Shown here piece by piece: positions 15,311 through 24,677 of a stretch of 64,000 nt of DNA (positions are counted from its first letter, which is position 1; every line of letters starts with the position of its first letter). The position numbers were made by a program, and so were the translations under genes. Source of the stretch: Oscillospiraceae bacterium (GTDB lineage: Bacteria; Bacillota; Clostridia; Oscillospirales; WRJC01); contig WRHM01000001.1 of the NCBI GenBank assembly GCA_009783265.1, forward strand, positions 558,001 through 622,000, written 5' to 3'. The notes under the pieces were generated by a model. The model saw nothing but the letters and a program-made list of their open reading frames with translations, was not told where the DNA came from and ran no database searches.

Positions 15311-15907
15311 ATGAGAATAAAAAAATTATTAGTATTATTTCTTGCGGTTATTATCGCGGGCTCTTTCACGGCATGCAGTAAAAAAGGCAGCGGTGCGGCG
15401 GAGGAATTTATAAAATTGTTTTCATCAGGAAATTTTTATATACAATTAATAGTTGAAGAAGACGGAATTTCGCAGCCTGTAGATGTTTATCTATATAACG
15501 GTATGTCGGCTATGTATATTAAAGAAGATGAGGCTGGCACGATGCGCATTATTTGGCGGGACGGCAAGACGTTTTTAATTTTTGAAGATATGAAAATGTA
15601 TATGGTTGAAAATTATATAGAAGATGAATTTAATTTTGATTTTGCGATTGAGGGCGAAACAAAATATACAAAATCCGGAAAGGCGGAATTCAACGGAAAG
15701 AATTTGTCTTACGACGAATATATTGACGAAGACGGCATCGGCATGATGATTTTTACTGAAAATGGCAAACTCGCGGGGATAAGAACGCTTGATAAAAACG
15801 GCAATCCGGAAGAAGATACTGTAATTCTCGCGTTTACGGGGATTGAGGAAGGCGTTGCTTTTACTGTGTTCGATTTTATTCCGGACGATTATGAATTGTT
15901 TAGTTAA
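15311..15907 (+). CDS. small lipoprotein, function unknown
   Basis: 198 residues. The signal peptide MRIKKLLVLFLAVIIAG ends in the lipobox FTAC, so Cys22 should be lipid-modified and the protein held at the outer face of the membrane. The body is a run of short beta-strands (MSAMYIKEDEAGTMRIIWRD, KSGKAEFNGKNLSYDEYI), a pattern like LolA/LppX-type half-barrels or DUF-class lipoproteins, but no family is recognised. It is monocistronic, with a consensus-like promoter and a strong terminator shared with addB. Confidence 0.8.
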   Translation: MRIKKLLVLFLAVIIAGSFTACSKKGSGAAEEFIKLFSSGNFYIQLIVEEDGISQPVDVYLYNGMSAMYIKEDEAGTMRIIWRDGKTFLIFEDMKMYMVENYIEDEFNFDFAIEGETKYTKSGKAEFNGKNLSYDEYIDEDGIGMMIFTENGKLAGIRTLDKNGNPEEDTVILAFTGIEEGVAFTVFDFIPDDYELFS

Positions 15908-15936
15908 ACAAAAATTATAATAATATATAAAAAATT

Positions 15937-15963
15937 AAAGGGCAGATTGAATAACTGCCCTTT
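15937..15963. terminator. bidirectional terminator between lipoprotein gene and addB
   Basis: AAAGGGCAG / CTGCCCTTT stem with an A-rich 5' and T-rich 3' flank, lying between convergent genes. Confidence 0.8.
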
Positions 15964-15976
15964 ACGCATATAATTT

Positions 15977-18900
15977 TTAAATTTCCCGTTCTATTATATC
16001 CCAGACTTTATCCGGAGAAAATAAAACCGAATTTTTTTTGTTTGAGTCATTTTCTTCAAACCTGCATATTCTCTTCATTTCACAGAACGCGCAGCTGTCA
16101 AGCTTGCCTTTAAACGGCAGAACATAAGCTTTACCCGCCGAAAGTTCAGACGCTATATCCGCGAGCGAATTTGTCACATAACGCTCAAGTTTGCCTATTT
16201 GCTCAAGCGAAGCCAAAACCCCCGAAGCCGTGCTCTTTTTAAAATTTATATTCTTGTCGGATTTTAATTTTATGGGAATATACCTGCCTTCAAGATTATG
16301 CTCCATAGCGTTCAGTATTTTTTCGTCGCGTAAAAATAACCCGCTCCGCGTGAAGTTTTTGCCCTTTTCTTCATGGATTTCAGAATCAGACATTTTAGCT
16401 TTTCTTTCGTATTGCGGGATTCTTGACGGCATATATAAAACCCCCGCCGGGATATTTTCGGGTTTGGATTCTGTTCCCGTTTCCTGTTCCAGAGGCTCCT
16501 TTTGAAAGGAGCTGTCAGCGAAGCTGACTGAGGATTGCACTCCTCCATCGTCCCCTGCGCCGCCGCCATACCGTCCCTGACCGTTATGCCATACCGAAAA
16601 CAAATATATAAACATCTGCAAATTAATCCCCGCCAATATATCAGACAAATTAAATTTTTTCGCGCCGGTTTTATAATCCACGATTCTTATATAAACATCT
16701 TTGCCTGCTTTATATATGTCAACCCTGTCGATAATCCCCGTAACTCTGAGCGATCCTTTACCGGGAATTTTTATTTCTACAGGTTTTATTGAATTATCAG
16801 GTTTGTCTTTTTCTTTCTCTTTATTTGTGATGTCAGTTACCCCAAGCTCAAAATCTGCGGGAATAAAATCGCACGTCTTAAACTCGTCGCGCAGGTTTTT
16901 TATTATCTCGAATATTATCTTGTTCAGCCGCCTCAAGAGATACCTGAACCTGTCTGTTTTAAACTCATAGTCTTTTATAATAGAGCTAAGATAAGCGTCT
17001 ATGATTTTTTCGGCTTCGTCTCTTATAAAATTATCGCTTATATTCTTAAATTCTATATTCTCATCGCGTATTTTAAGCATGAAAATCTCTAAAATCTTGT
17101 GAATAAACCTGCCTATGTCGTTCATCTGCATTTTAGGGCTGCTCTCGGATTTTAACCCAAGCACATATTTGCAAAAATACGAAAACGGGCAGTTCACATA
17201 AGAATCAAGCTTCGTCGAGGACATATTTAAATTATAAAATAATTTATCTGTGAGATTTTTATCTATTATAATTTCGCCGTCTTTTAATCCAGAAGCCCCC
17301 TTTTGAAAGGGGGTGGCAGCGACAGCGTCGCTGACGGGGGTTTGCAAAAAATAATTTTCCAACGCCGATTTTAAAATTTCGTCCTGAGTGATACCCATTT
17401 CTATATAGCCGTTTTCTTTGCCTTCGAGATTAAAAAACATATCCCCGAAAACTTCGTCCTGCCTGTAAGTTTCAAGATTGGGATATATGCTCCTGACTTT
17501 CTCTACTGCCATAGACGGCAGCATAGCCTCGCCGTTTATATCGGCTTTTCTGTACATTAATATTACGCACTGCGAAGCCGAAGTGACGGCGTTATAAAAA
17601 TAATAAAGCTGGTCGTAAGATTTTTGCATAGAATCAAAAGAAAAATCAAGCCCGTATTCTCTGAGTATCTGTTTTTCCCTGTCGCCCAGCAAATCATCAT
17701 CTGCGGGGGATTCCGGGAAAATATCTGTGTTGAGCCCGAAAACGATCGTGCATTTTCTGTCCCCGTCGCGCATTAAATTCGCGTTTAACGCCGTGACTTC
17801 ATCTATCGACGTGGGGATTTTGCCAATATCTATATCGTTTAAAATAAACCTGAACAATTCAGAATATCTTTTCAGGTCAACAATTTCGTCGCCGCACACA
17901 AGCACGATTTTTTGCAGCAAATCCATTAATATATTCCAGATCTGCACAGTTTCGGCGGCTTCTGTTATCTCGCCGTTTTCTTTTTGTTCGTTCCGGAGTT
18001 CTGCAAGTCTTTCGTAAGTCTTGATTTCTTCGAGAAAATCTATAACCGCAACCGTGATATTTTTGACTGAAGCCCCCTTTTGTGTAGGGGACGGCGTCCT
18101 CGACGTCCCGCCATCGGCAAAGCCGCTGACGGGGGTTTGCTCTTCGAATTTCTTCAGGTTTTGCATAAAATTATAAACCGGTCCGATAAATTTTCGTTTC
18201 GTCGCGTTTATTTTAGAAAGCGTCTCTTTTATATTTTCGTCAGTCTCGTCGTATTCGACATAACCGTCCGGGTGCATGTTCCAGTCTTTGCCCAAATATC
18301 TCTTTATCCCGTTTATCTGCCACGCGGTTATATATATTTCTATATCGTCTATTTCTCTATAGCTCAGTCCGCACAGGCCGTTTTTGATATAACTGTGTAT
18401 ATTCTGCAACCTGAAATCATATATAATCATGTCAAACAGCGATAATAACATAGACATCAGCGGCTTTGTGCTTAACTGCGTGCGTATTGACATAAACAGC
18501 GGGATATTATATTTCTCAAAAACAGAATCTAAAATCCCCTTGTACGACGATACGTCAGCGGCGATTATCTGAATATCAGAATATTTATAATTTTTTTCTC
18601 TTGTTAAATATAATATTTTTTTAGCGGCGGTTTCAGCCTCGTCGAATATTTTTTCGCATTCATAAATTTCGAGCTTATTTTTAAATTCATCAGACAAAAA
18701 CGCGAGATTTTTCTTGTTTCTCCAGAGATTTTTCTCAAGATAGCTTAGAATATTATTGTCAAATCTTTTCGATTCGCCGAGAATATAATCAACCAATCCG
18801 ATATTTTTGTCTTTGCATAAATTTTTGATAAATTCTGAGGTATCTTTAATCCTGTAAAAGATATTTTCCTCTTCGTAATTTTCGCCGCGCTTTGAAATAT

Positions 18901-19813
18901 CTCCTGTAGGGCGTGACGACCCGGCACGCCGTTCGTCCCCATTTATTTGTATAAGCGGCGCGCCGAGGTCGTCGCGCCCTACAGGTGCGCCGGCATTATA
19001 TTCCACACCCAGATCAAACGGCAGGCACTTGCAGGTTATATAAATATTTTCAGCCTGATTAAAAATCCTCGACAAAACGGCTTTCTGCCCGTTTGAGAAC
19101 GAATCAAACGAATCTATAAAAACATTTGCGTTATTAAAAAATTTTCGCTTTTCAAGATTTATATTTGCCTTGTCTGTATAATCTATATATTCTGTGTCGA
19201 GAAGCGAGCATAAATAACCCATTTCGTCTGAGACGTCGCGCAAAATATTATTCTTGCCCTCTTCTCCTTTGAAATTTTTTTCGTATGCCGCGTATATAAG
19301 CCCGATTTCGTTGATTTTACGCGCCGTTTCTTTATTAATATTATTAATATCCGGATCAGATGAACCCACCGTAATTTCTTGCGATGTTTTTTCGAGCATA
19401 AGAGGGGAAACAAAACCGAGTTTCATCTCATCGACTGTTTTGACTAATTTTTCGACAAATTCCATATTTGACGAGACTTTTGAATAAAAATTTAAAATCG
19501 GCTCCAAAACCCTTAGGGTTTTATTCATCACTAATTTTTTCAGCGTGGAATCGGCGTAATCATACGACATTCCCCCAGTTTTCCGCGAGACTCTGTTTGA
19601 CATTCTGTCAAAGCTCAGAACTTCGACTTTGAGATTTGCGGTATTGCCGAAACGCTCTATAATTTTGCGCTCTGTAACAAGCGTCTGCTGTTCCGGGACG
19701 ATAAGAAATATATCAAACGTGCGGTCAGGATTTTCACTGATTTTTTCTTTTATTTTAGCATATAAATATTCGCTTTTGCCGTAGCCGCTTTTCCCAAAAA
19801 TTCTGTAAACCAT
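15977..19813 (-). CDS. addB: AddB subunit of ATP-dependent helicase-nuclease
   Basis: 1278 residues. GKSGYGKSEYLY is the N-terminal nucleotide-binding loop, IVPEQQTLVTERKII is typical of AddB, and IVDYKTGAKKF is the RecB-type nuclease motif. Four cysteines for the iron-sulphur cluster are visible (NCPFSYFCKY, then CAFCEMKRICRF). AddAB resects double-strand breaks and loads RecA. The protein is longer than the usual ~1150 residues because four palindromic repeat blocks are translated in frame: ~277-303 (VGRDDLGAP ... AGSSRPTG), ~558-581 (TPVSGFADGGTSRTPSPTQK), ~823-840 (TPVSDAVAATPFQKGA) and ~1092-1106. addA is not adjacent: a lipoprotein gene on the other strand follows. Confidence 0.9.
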   Translation of the reverse strand: MVYRIFGKSGYGKSEYLYAKIKEKISENPDRTFDIFLIVPEQQTLVTERKIIERFGNTANLKVEVLSFDRMSNRVSRKTGGMSYDYADSTLKKLVMNKTLRVLEPILNFYSKVSSNMEFVEKLVKTVDEMKLGFVSPLMLEKTSQEITVGSSDPDINNINKETARKINEIGLIYAAYEKNFKGEEGKNNILRDVSDEMGYLCSLLDTEYIDYTDKANINLEKRKFFNNANVFIDSFDSFSNGQKAVLSRIFNQAENIYITCKCLPFDLGVEYNAGAPVGRDDLGAPLIQINGDERRAGSSRPTGDISKRGENYEEENIFYRIKDTSEFIKNLCKDKNIGLVDYILGESKRFDNNILSYLEKNLWRNKKNLAFLSDEFKNKLEIYECEKIFDEAETAAKKILYLTREKNYKYSDIQIIAADVSSYKGILDSVFEKYNIPLFMSIRTQLSTKPLMSMLLSLFDMIIYDFRLQNIHSYIKNGLCGLSYREIDDIEIYITAWQINGIKRYLGKDWNMHPDGYVEYDETDENIKETLSKINATKRKFIGPVYNFMQNLKKFEEQTPVSGFADGGTSRTPSPTQKGASVKNITVAVIDFLEEIKTYERLAELRNEQKENGEITEAAETVQIWNILMDLLQKIVLVCGDEIVDLKRYSELFRFILNDIDIGKIPTSIDEVTALNANLMRDGDRKCTIVFGLNTDIFPESPADDDLLGDREKQILREYGLDFSFDSMQKSYDQLYYFYNAVTSASQCVILMYRKADINGEAMLPSMAVEKVRSIYPNLETYRQDEVFGDMFFNLEGKENGYIEMGITQDEILKSALENYFLQTPVSDAVAATPFQKGASGLKDGEIIIDKNLTDKLFYNLNMSSTKLDSYVNCPFSYFCKYVLGLKSESSPKMQMNDIGRFIHKILEIFMLKIRDENIEFKNISDNFIRDEAEKIIDAYLSSIIKDYEFKTDRFRYLLRRLNKIIFEIIKNLRDEFKTCDFIPADFELGVTDITNKEKEKDKPDNSIKPVEIKIPGKGSLRVTGIIDRVDIYKAGKDVYIRIVDYKTGAKKFNLSDILAGINLQMFIYLFSVWHNGQGRYGGGAGDDGGVQSSVSFADSSFQKEPLEQETGTESKPENIPAGVLYMPSRIPQYERKAKMSDSEIHEEKGKNFTRSGLFLRDEKILNAMEHNLEGRYIPIKLKSDKNINFKKSTASGVLASLEQIGKLERYVTNSLADIASELSAGKAYVLPFKGKLDSCAFCEMKRICRFEENDSNKKNSVLFSPDKVWDIIEREI
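16494..16538. repeat. GTGG-type element variant in addB
   Basis: GGCTCCTTTTGAAAGGAGCT followed by the hairpin GTCAGCGAAGCTGAC. It is translated in frame near residue 1095 of AddB. Confidence 0.65.
17293..17344. repeat. GTGG-type element in addB
   Basis: AAGCCCCCTTTTGAAAGGGG, GTGG, hairpin CAGCGAC/GTCGCTG, then ACGGGGGTTTG: the complete form of the longer repeat. Read in frame on the minus strand as TPVSDAVAATPFQKGA. Confidence 0.8.
18070..18139. repeat. nested repeat in addB
   Basis: A 27-bp GTAG core (18084-18110) interrupts a GTGG-type element whose arms are AAGCCCCCTTTTG and GCCGCTGACGGGGGTTTG. In frame. Same nesting as in the portal gene. Confidence 0.75.
18906..18982. repeat. inverted pair of GTAG palindromes in addB (REPIN-like)
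   Basis: Copies at 18906-18931 and 18956-18982 face each other across ~24 bp. Both are translated in frame (VGRDDLGAP and AGSSRPTG). Confidence 0.8.
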
Positions 19814-19960
19814 TTATTTATCTTTTCTCCGGGTATTTTTAGTATTGTTTTTATATATTTTATCATAATATAAAATATTATTCAATTATTAATTTTTTTA
19901 TATTCATGAAAAAATTTATCCAATTATTAAATATAATTTAAAGAAAACATATAAAATCTA

Positions 19961-19989
19961 TTGCAATTTCGTGCAAAATATTATATAAT
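19961..19989 (+). promoter_or_regulatory. promoter of EF-G paralogue
   Basis: TTGCAA -17 bp- TATAAT, about 68 bases before the start codon. Ribosome site GGAGG at 20042. Confidence 0.7.
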
Positions 19990-20056
19990 AGCTTTATTAT
20001 GTATAAATTTTTAAATACAAGTATAAAATTAACGGATTAACGGAGGAATATTATTG

Positions 20057-22153
20057 ATGGCAAACACTAAAGATATAAGAAACGTCTGCTTTATGGGCCA
20101 CGGCGACAGCGGTAAAACGTCGCTGGGTGAGGCGATATTATTTTTTACAAAAAATTCTGAAAGACACGGCAAAGTGACAGACGGCAACACCGTGAGCGAT
20201 TATGACCCCGAAGAAATAAGGCGCGGGTTTTCTATACAGTCGTCGCTGCTTTCTTTTAACTGGAAAAACGCGAAAATTAATATAATCGATTCTCCCGGAT
20301 TTTTTGACTTCGCGGGGGAAGTAAAACAGGCGGCAAGAGTAGCTGACTGCTCGCTTATTGTCGTAAACGCAAAATCGGGAATAGACGTCGGGACAGAATT
20401 CGGCGTGGATTATTCGACCGAAGCTGGAATACCCAAAGTTTTTTTCGTCAATAAACTCGACGAGGAAAACGTAAAATTCGACGAGATTTTCGATGATGCG
20501 CGGGAAAAATTCGGGGTCGCCGTATGCCCGGTGTTCGTCCCCTTTATCGAAGACGGCAAAACGTCGGGATATATAGATTTGATTAAATCAAAATATTTTG
20601 TCCCCGATAAAGCCGGGATTATGAAAGAAGCTCCGGTTCCGGCTGATTTTGAGTCAAAAGTCACAGATTACAGGCATATATTATTTGAATCTTTGGCTGA
20701 AACAAGCGACGAACTTATGGAAAAATATTTCGCCGAAGAAGATTTCACGGACGAAGAAATAGAGACGGCTCTTAATACCGGAATAAAACACGGAAATATT
20801 ATCCCAGTATTTTCAGGCTCTGCGACTACTCTTGCCGGAATCGAATATATTGCCGACAGTATAGTAAAGTATTTCCCGAACCCGCTTGATAAAATAAACG
20901 AAAAAATTTATGACGGCGAACCTGACGAAGACGGCGTAAGAAAAATTTCTGACGTAAAGATAGACGAGACCGGGGCGGCGGCTATATTCGTGTTTAAAAC
21001 AGTCGCCGACCAGTTCGGGAAAATGTCGTATTTCAAAGTGATGAACGGCACTCTCAAAAGAGATATGATTTTAAAGAACGCAAACAGCGGCCAAAACGAA
21101 AAATTCGCGCATATATATGTTCTAAGGGGCAAAAAACAAACCGAAGTAGATGAGCTTATCTGCGGCGACGTCGGGGTTACGGCAAAGCTTGCCGCAACTA
21201 ACTCAAACGATACGCTCTCTGTTTCCGGAAACACGGAGTATGTCAAAATTAATTATCCGGAGCCCTTCCTGACTTACGCGATTATCCCCAAGGCAAAAGG
21301 CGACGAGGATAAAATTTCTACTAATATATCAAAACTTCTCGAAGAAGATTTAACTATAAGATACGAGAATAACGCTGAAACCCGCCAGATTCTTTTGTCC
21401 GGACTGGGCGAAATGCATATCGACGTAATAACTTCTAAGCTTAAAAACCGTTACGGCGTATCGGTCGAGTTTTCTATACCGAGAATGGCTTACAGAGAGA
21501 CGATCAAGAAAAAAATCGCCGTCGAAGGTAAACACAAGAAACAGTCGGGCGGTCACGGGCAGTACGGGCACGTTAAAATTACGTTTGAGCCCTGCGACGA
21601 AAATCCCGGCCTTACGTTTACAGAAAGCATATTCGGAGGCTCTGTGCCAAAGAATTATCACCCTGCGGTCGAAAAAGGCCTGCTTGATTGCATGGGCAGG
21701 GGAGTTCTCGCAGGATTCCCGGTCGTGAATCTAAAAGCCGATCTGTTCGACGGCTCATATCACGACGTCGACTCAAACGAATTGTCGTTTAAACTCGCGG
21801 CAAGGCTCGCGTTTTTGCAGTTGACGGGCGCGTCCCCGGTAATTCTTGAGCCTATCGGCGAATTAAAAGTCACGATCCCCGATACAATCGTGGGAAATAT
21901 AATGGGCGACATGAGCAAACGCAGGGGAAGGGTTCTCGGCCAGAGCGCGCACGAACACAAAAAAGCATACACGATTATAGAAGCCGAGGTTCCCATGAGC
22001 GAAATGCAGACTTATTCGATACAATTAAGGGCAATGTCACAGGGGAGAGGCTCTTATGAATTCAGGTTTGTAAGATATGAAGAACTGCCTAACGCCTTAT
22101 CGCCGAAAGTCATAGAAGAAGCCAAGAAATATCTGAGCGACGACGAAGAATAG
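20057..22153 (+). CDS. EF-G-like translational GTPase (FusA paralogue)
   Basis: 698 residues from the ATG at 20057 (a TTG three bases upstream is the alternative). GTPase motifs: GHGDSGKTS (P-loop), RRGFSI (switch I, where standard EF-G has RGITI), DSPGF and NKLD. The opening TKDIRNVCFMGHGDSGK and TVSDYDPEEIRRG are typical of the EF-G-like/EFG-II group rather than the main FusA, which lies elsewhere in such genomes. Domains II-V are complete (KQSGGHGQYGHVKITFEP, GRVLGQS). The role of this paralogue is less clear than EF-G; ribosome binding and GTP hydrolysis are expected. Monocistronic, with its own promoter and terminator. Confidence 0.85.
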   Translation: MANTKDIRNVCFMGHGDSGKTSLGEAILFFTKNSERHGKVTDGNTVSDYDPEEIRRGFSIQSSLLSFNWKNAKINIIDSPGFFDFAGEVKQAARVADCSLIVVNAKSGIDVGTEFGVDYSTEAGIPKVFFVNKLDEENVKFDEIFDDAREKFGVAVCPVFVPFIEDGKTSGYIDLIKSKYFVPDKAGIMKEAPVPADFESKVTDYRHILFESLAETSDELMEKYFAEEDFTDEEIETALNTGIKHGNIIPVFSGSATTLAGIEYIADSIVKYFPNPLDKINEKIYDGEPDEDGVRKISDVKIDETGAAAIFVFKTVADQFGKMSYFKVMNGTLKRDMILKNANSGQNEKFAHIYVLRGKKQTEVDELICGDVGVTAKLAATNSNDTLSVSGNTEYVKINYPEPFLTYAIIPKAKGDEDKISTNISKLLEEDLTIRYENNAETRQILLSGLGEMHIDVITSKLKNRYGVSVEFSIPRMAYRETIKKKIAVEGKHKKQSGGHGQYGHVKITFEPCDENPGLTFTESIFGGSVPKNYHPAVEKGLLDCMGRGVLAGFPVVNLKADLFDGSYHDVDSNELSFKLAARLAFLQLTGASPVILEPIGELKVTIPDTIVGNIMGDMSKRRGRVLGQSAHEHKKAYTIIEAEVPMSEMQTYSIQLRAMSQGRGSYEFRFVRYEELPNALSPKVIEEAKKYLSDDEE

Positions 22154-22217
22154 CGGCTGCGCCGCGGCATCCATGGCAAATAGAAATTTGCGTTGATGTA
22201 AAATTTGTATATATTAT

Positions 22218-22260
22218 AAATCTCCGTAACAGTATAACATCTGTGTACGGAGATTTTTTT
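22218..22260 (+). terminator. terminator after EF-G paralogue
   Basis: AAATCTCCGTA / TACGGAGATTT stem followed by a T-run. Confidence 0.8.
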
Positions 22261-22265
22261 ATCCG

Positions 22266-22422
22266 AAAACCCTCTTTCGTAAAGAGGGTGGCACGCGAGA
22301 ACCTGAACTTGTCACTATAAAATTATATACAAATCCGCGTGACGGGTGTTTTCAAGATTTGATGTTATGAAAAAACAAAACACCCGCCTCTGCGGAGGCA
22401 CCCTCTTTAACTAAAGAGGGTA
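22266..22422. repeat. inverted pair of GTGG-type elements
   Basis: Left copy ACCCTCTTTCGTAAAGAGGG-GTGG with its second hairpin interrupted by ~35 bp; right copy in the opposite direction (CACCCGCC...GGCACCCTCTTT). Fills the gap between the EF-G paralogue and the GNAT gene. Confidence 0.7.
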
Positions 22423-22444
22423 AAAAGTAAATTTTTAATTTTTA

Positions 22445-22891
22445 TTATAAAATTTTCGCTACCCAATATCCCCGGCCGTCATCTTTTTTCGGTTCATCGT
22501 CGTAATAATCATGCGGACATAATCCATAATTTAATTTGTGCCACATATTTATCGCTTCGACGGCTTGGTTATTGCTGTGAGTGCGGATTTGCTTAAAGCC
22601 AGCTTTTCTTGCCCATTTTTCACAACATTCAATCAAATGTTGCCCTATACCCTGCCGCCTGCAATTTTCGTGAACTCCGAGAACTTCAATAAATGCGTCT
22701 TGTAAATTTTCAAGCGGATAATCTAAAGCCCGCGGAGTTACGCAAACATAACCTGCCGGAAAATCGCCGTCCATAGCCGCAAGCGGCAGTGTATCGTCTC
22801 TGATATAGATATATTGCTTAACCCATTCGCCGTATATATCAATAAGTTTGTTTAAAATTACATCGTCGATTTTTTTATATTCTATTTTCAT
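22445..22891 (-). CDS. GNAT-family N-acetyltransferase
   Basis: 148 residues. The acetyl-CoA pyrophosphate loop is RRQGIGQHLIECCEKWA, preceded by the beta-strand FIEVLGVHENC and followed by KQIRTHSNNQAVEAINMWHK: a complete GNAT core. The substrate cannot be told; general amine or protein acetylation are options. Transcribed alone, divergent from pdaA, with a palindromic-element pair downstream. Confidence 0.85.
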   Translation of the reverse strand: MKIEYKKIDDVILNKLIDIYGEWVKQYIYIRDDTLPLAAMDGDFPAGYVCVTPRALDYPLENLQDAFIEVLGVHENCRRQGIGQHLIECCEKWARKAGFKQIRTHSNNQAVEAINMWHKLNYGLCPHDYYDDEPKKDDGRGYWVAKIL

Positions 22892-23046
22892 GTTTTCCCC
22901 TTATTTTATATAATTATATAATAATATTTATTTTTATTATATCTTAACCGCAAATCATTGTAAAGAGAAAGATTTATTATAATTAAAATTTCTAAATCCG
23001 GGAATAATAAAAATCAAAAAAGTAAAAACCGAGGTAATATATTATT

Positions 23047-23832
23047 ATGAAAAAAACAACAAAATTTCTTTTGGCTGCCGCCGCGATTATTTTTGTCTTA
23101 AACGCGATTATAAGCGTTTCCGCGCATGAAATACTCGCGGACAGTAAAAATTACAGTTGGTATTTTGTCCCCGTTAAAGATAACGGGCAGCCGTCGTTTG
23201 ATATTAATTTAGACGATATAAAAAACTACGGGGCTTATGCCATAGGCAATAAAAACGATAAAGTTTTATATCTGACGTTTGATTTCGGCTATGAAAACGG
23301 CAACGTGAAAAAATGTCTCGACGCGTTAAATAAAAATAACGTAAAAGGCACGTTTTTTATACTGGATAACGTAATCAAAAGCAATCCGGAATTATTAAAA
23401 GAAATGATCGAAACAGGCCATACAGTCGCAAATCACACTATGAAACACAAAAATATGTGCAATATCAAAAATTTTAACGAGTACGAAAAAGAAATAACCG
23501 GTCTTGAAAAATTATTTGAAGAAACTATAGGGCATAAAATGGCGAAATATTACCGCCCGCCCAAAGGAGAGTTCACAAAACAAAATTTAGAATATAACAA
23601 ACAGCTCGGATATAAAACTATATTCTGGAGTCTGGCTTATAAAGACTGGGACAACGACAGCCAGCCCGACAGAGCCGCGACAATAAAAAAGATGCTGGAC
23701 AGGACGCACAACGGAGCGGTTGTTTTGCTCCACCCGACATCGGCGACAAACGCGGCGATTTTAGACAATCTTATTCAGGAATGGAAAGCTCTTGGATATA
23801 GATTTGGCTCTCTTGACGAACTGACGAAATAA
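23047..23832 (+). CDS. pdaA: polysaccharide deacetylase, PdaA-like
   Basis: 261 residues with an N-terminal signal/anchor (FLLAAAAIIFVLNAIISVSA). NodB motifs: YLTFDFGYENGN (catalytic Asp), HTVANHTMKHKNM (metal-binding His), KYYRPPKGEF and LLHPTS. The order and spacing, with GYENG after the first Asp motif, fit the N-acetylmuramic acid deacetylase PdaA that makes muramic delta-lactam in spore cortex. Acts outside the membrane. Ribosome site GAGGT is about 11 bases before ATG; a terminator follows. The spore link is inferred from the family. Confidence 0.85.
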   Translation: MKKTTKFLLAAAAIIFVLNAIISVSAHEILADSKNYSWYFVPVKDNGQPSFDINLDDIKNYGAYAIGNKNDKVLYLTFDFGYENGNVKKCLDALNKNNVKGTFFILDNVIKSNPELLKEMIETGHTVANHTMKHKNMCNIKNFNEYEKEITGLEKLFEETIGHKMAKYYRPPKGEFTKQNLEYNKQLGYKTIFWSLAYKDWDNDSQPDRAATIKKMLDRTHNGAVVLLHPTSATNAAILDNLIQEWKALGYRFGSLDELTK

Positions 23833-23846
23833 TATTATATAATAAA

Positions 23847-23878
23847 AAAGAACGCTAATAAATTTTTAGCGTTCTTTT
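23847..23878 (+). terminator. terminator after pdaA
   Basis: AAGAACGCTAA / TTAGCGTTCTT stem followed by TTTTG. Confidence 0.75.
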
Positions 23879-23918
23879 TGTTTTTATTTTGAAAATATAG
23901 TAATATAAGTTGAAAAAA

Positions 23919-24039
23919 GACCACCCCGTCAAGCTACCGCTTGCCACCCCTCCACGGAGGGGAATTTTCCCGATATTTCAGCGTTTTATCTAATTCCCCT
24001 CCGTGGAGGGGTGGCAAGCGGTAGCTTGACGGGGTGGTC
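23919..24039. repeat. large inverted pair of GTGG-type elements (REPIN-like)
   Basis: Two ~46-base arms, essentially perfect inverted copies (starting GACCACCCCGTCAAGCTACC), separated by ~28 bases, between pdaA and the UDG gene. Each arm is a GTGG element with its own two hairpins. Confidence 0.85.
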
Positions 24040-24073
24040 AAAACAGCCTCTTTTATACTTGTTTTATTATAAT

Positions 24074-24664
24074 TTACAAAATCCTCAGTTCCACAGCTTT
24101 TTCCCGCACGGATTTAAAATCAATAACAGCGTCGGCTTTTTTTTCTGAATCTCTTAACAGAGCCGACGGGTGATAAATCGCAGTCATATATATACTGCCT
24201 TTTCTGAACCATGCACCGTGTTCGGAAGTTATCCTGAAATCAGGTTTTATAATGCGCATTGCCGCGATTCTGCCTAAACAAACTATAATTTTCGGGTCTA
24301 TAAGTTTAGTCTGCAGCCGCAGATAATCAATGCAATTATCCTGTTCTGACTGGTCTGGGTCACGGTTCTGAGGCGGTCGGCACTTTAATATATTAGCTAT
24401 GTAAACGTTATCGAGCGTAAAATCTGCAAAAGTCATGTATTTATCAAGCAGTTTCCCGGCCCTGCCGACAAAAGGCAATCCCTCGCGGTCCTCGGATTCG
24501 CCCGGAGCTTCGCCGATAAACATAATTTTAGCCTCGTGAGAGCCTTTGCCGAACACTACTTTATTTCTGGTATTATGCAATACGCATTTATCGCAGCTTA
24601 AACAATCTTTCAAAAGTTCCTGCCACTGTTCTTCTTTTTCATTCAGAATTGTTTCAATACCCAT
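24074..24664 (-). CDS. uracil-DNA glycosylase, family 4/5, Fe-S type
   Basis: 196 residues. GEAPGESEDREGLPFVGRAG is the active-site loop of family-4 UDGs and IYHPSALLRD the second motif. Cysteines for a [4Fe-4S] cluster are visible in CLSCDKC, ILKCRPPQNRD and IIVCLGR. It removes uracil from DNA as the first step of base-excision repair. It lies just downstream of mecA (14-base gap) on the same strand, so probably co-transcribed. Confidence 0.9.
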   Translation of the reverse strand: MGIETILNEKEEQWQELLKDCLSCDKCVLHNTRNKVVFGKGSHEAKIMFIGEAPGESEDREGLPFVGRAGKLLDKYMTFADFTLDNVYIANILKCRPPQNRDPDQSEQDNCIDYLRLQTKLIDPKIIVCLGRIAAMRIIKPDFRITSEHGAWFRKGSIYMTAIYHPSALLRDSEKKADAVIDFKSVREKAVELRIL

Positions 24665-24677
24665 TTTATTATTATAA

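Noticed and set aside
23919-24039. Large inverted repeat considered as a CRISPR unit or IS end pair
   Set aside because: Only two opposite copies and no regular spacers or cas genes; no transposase between the arms. It fits the dispersed GTGG element family.
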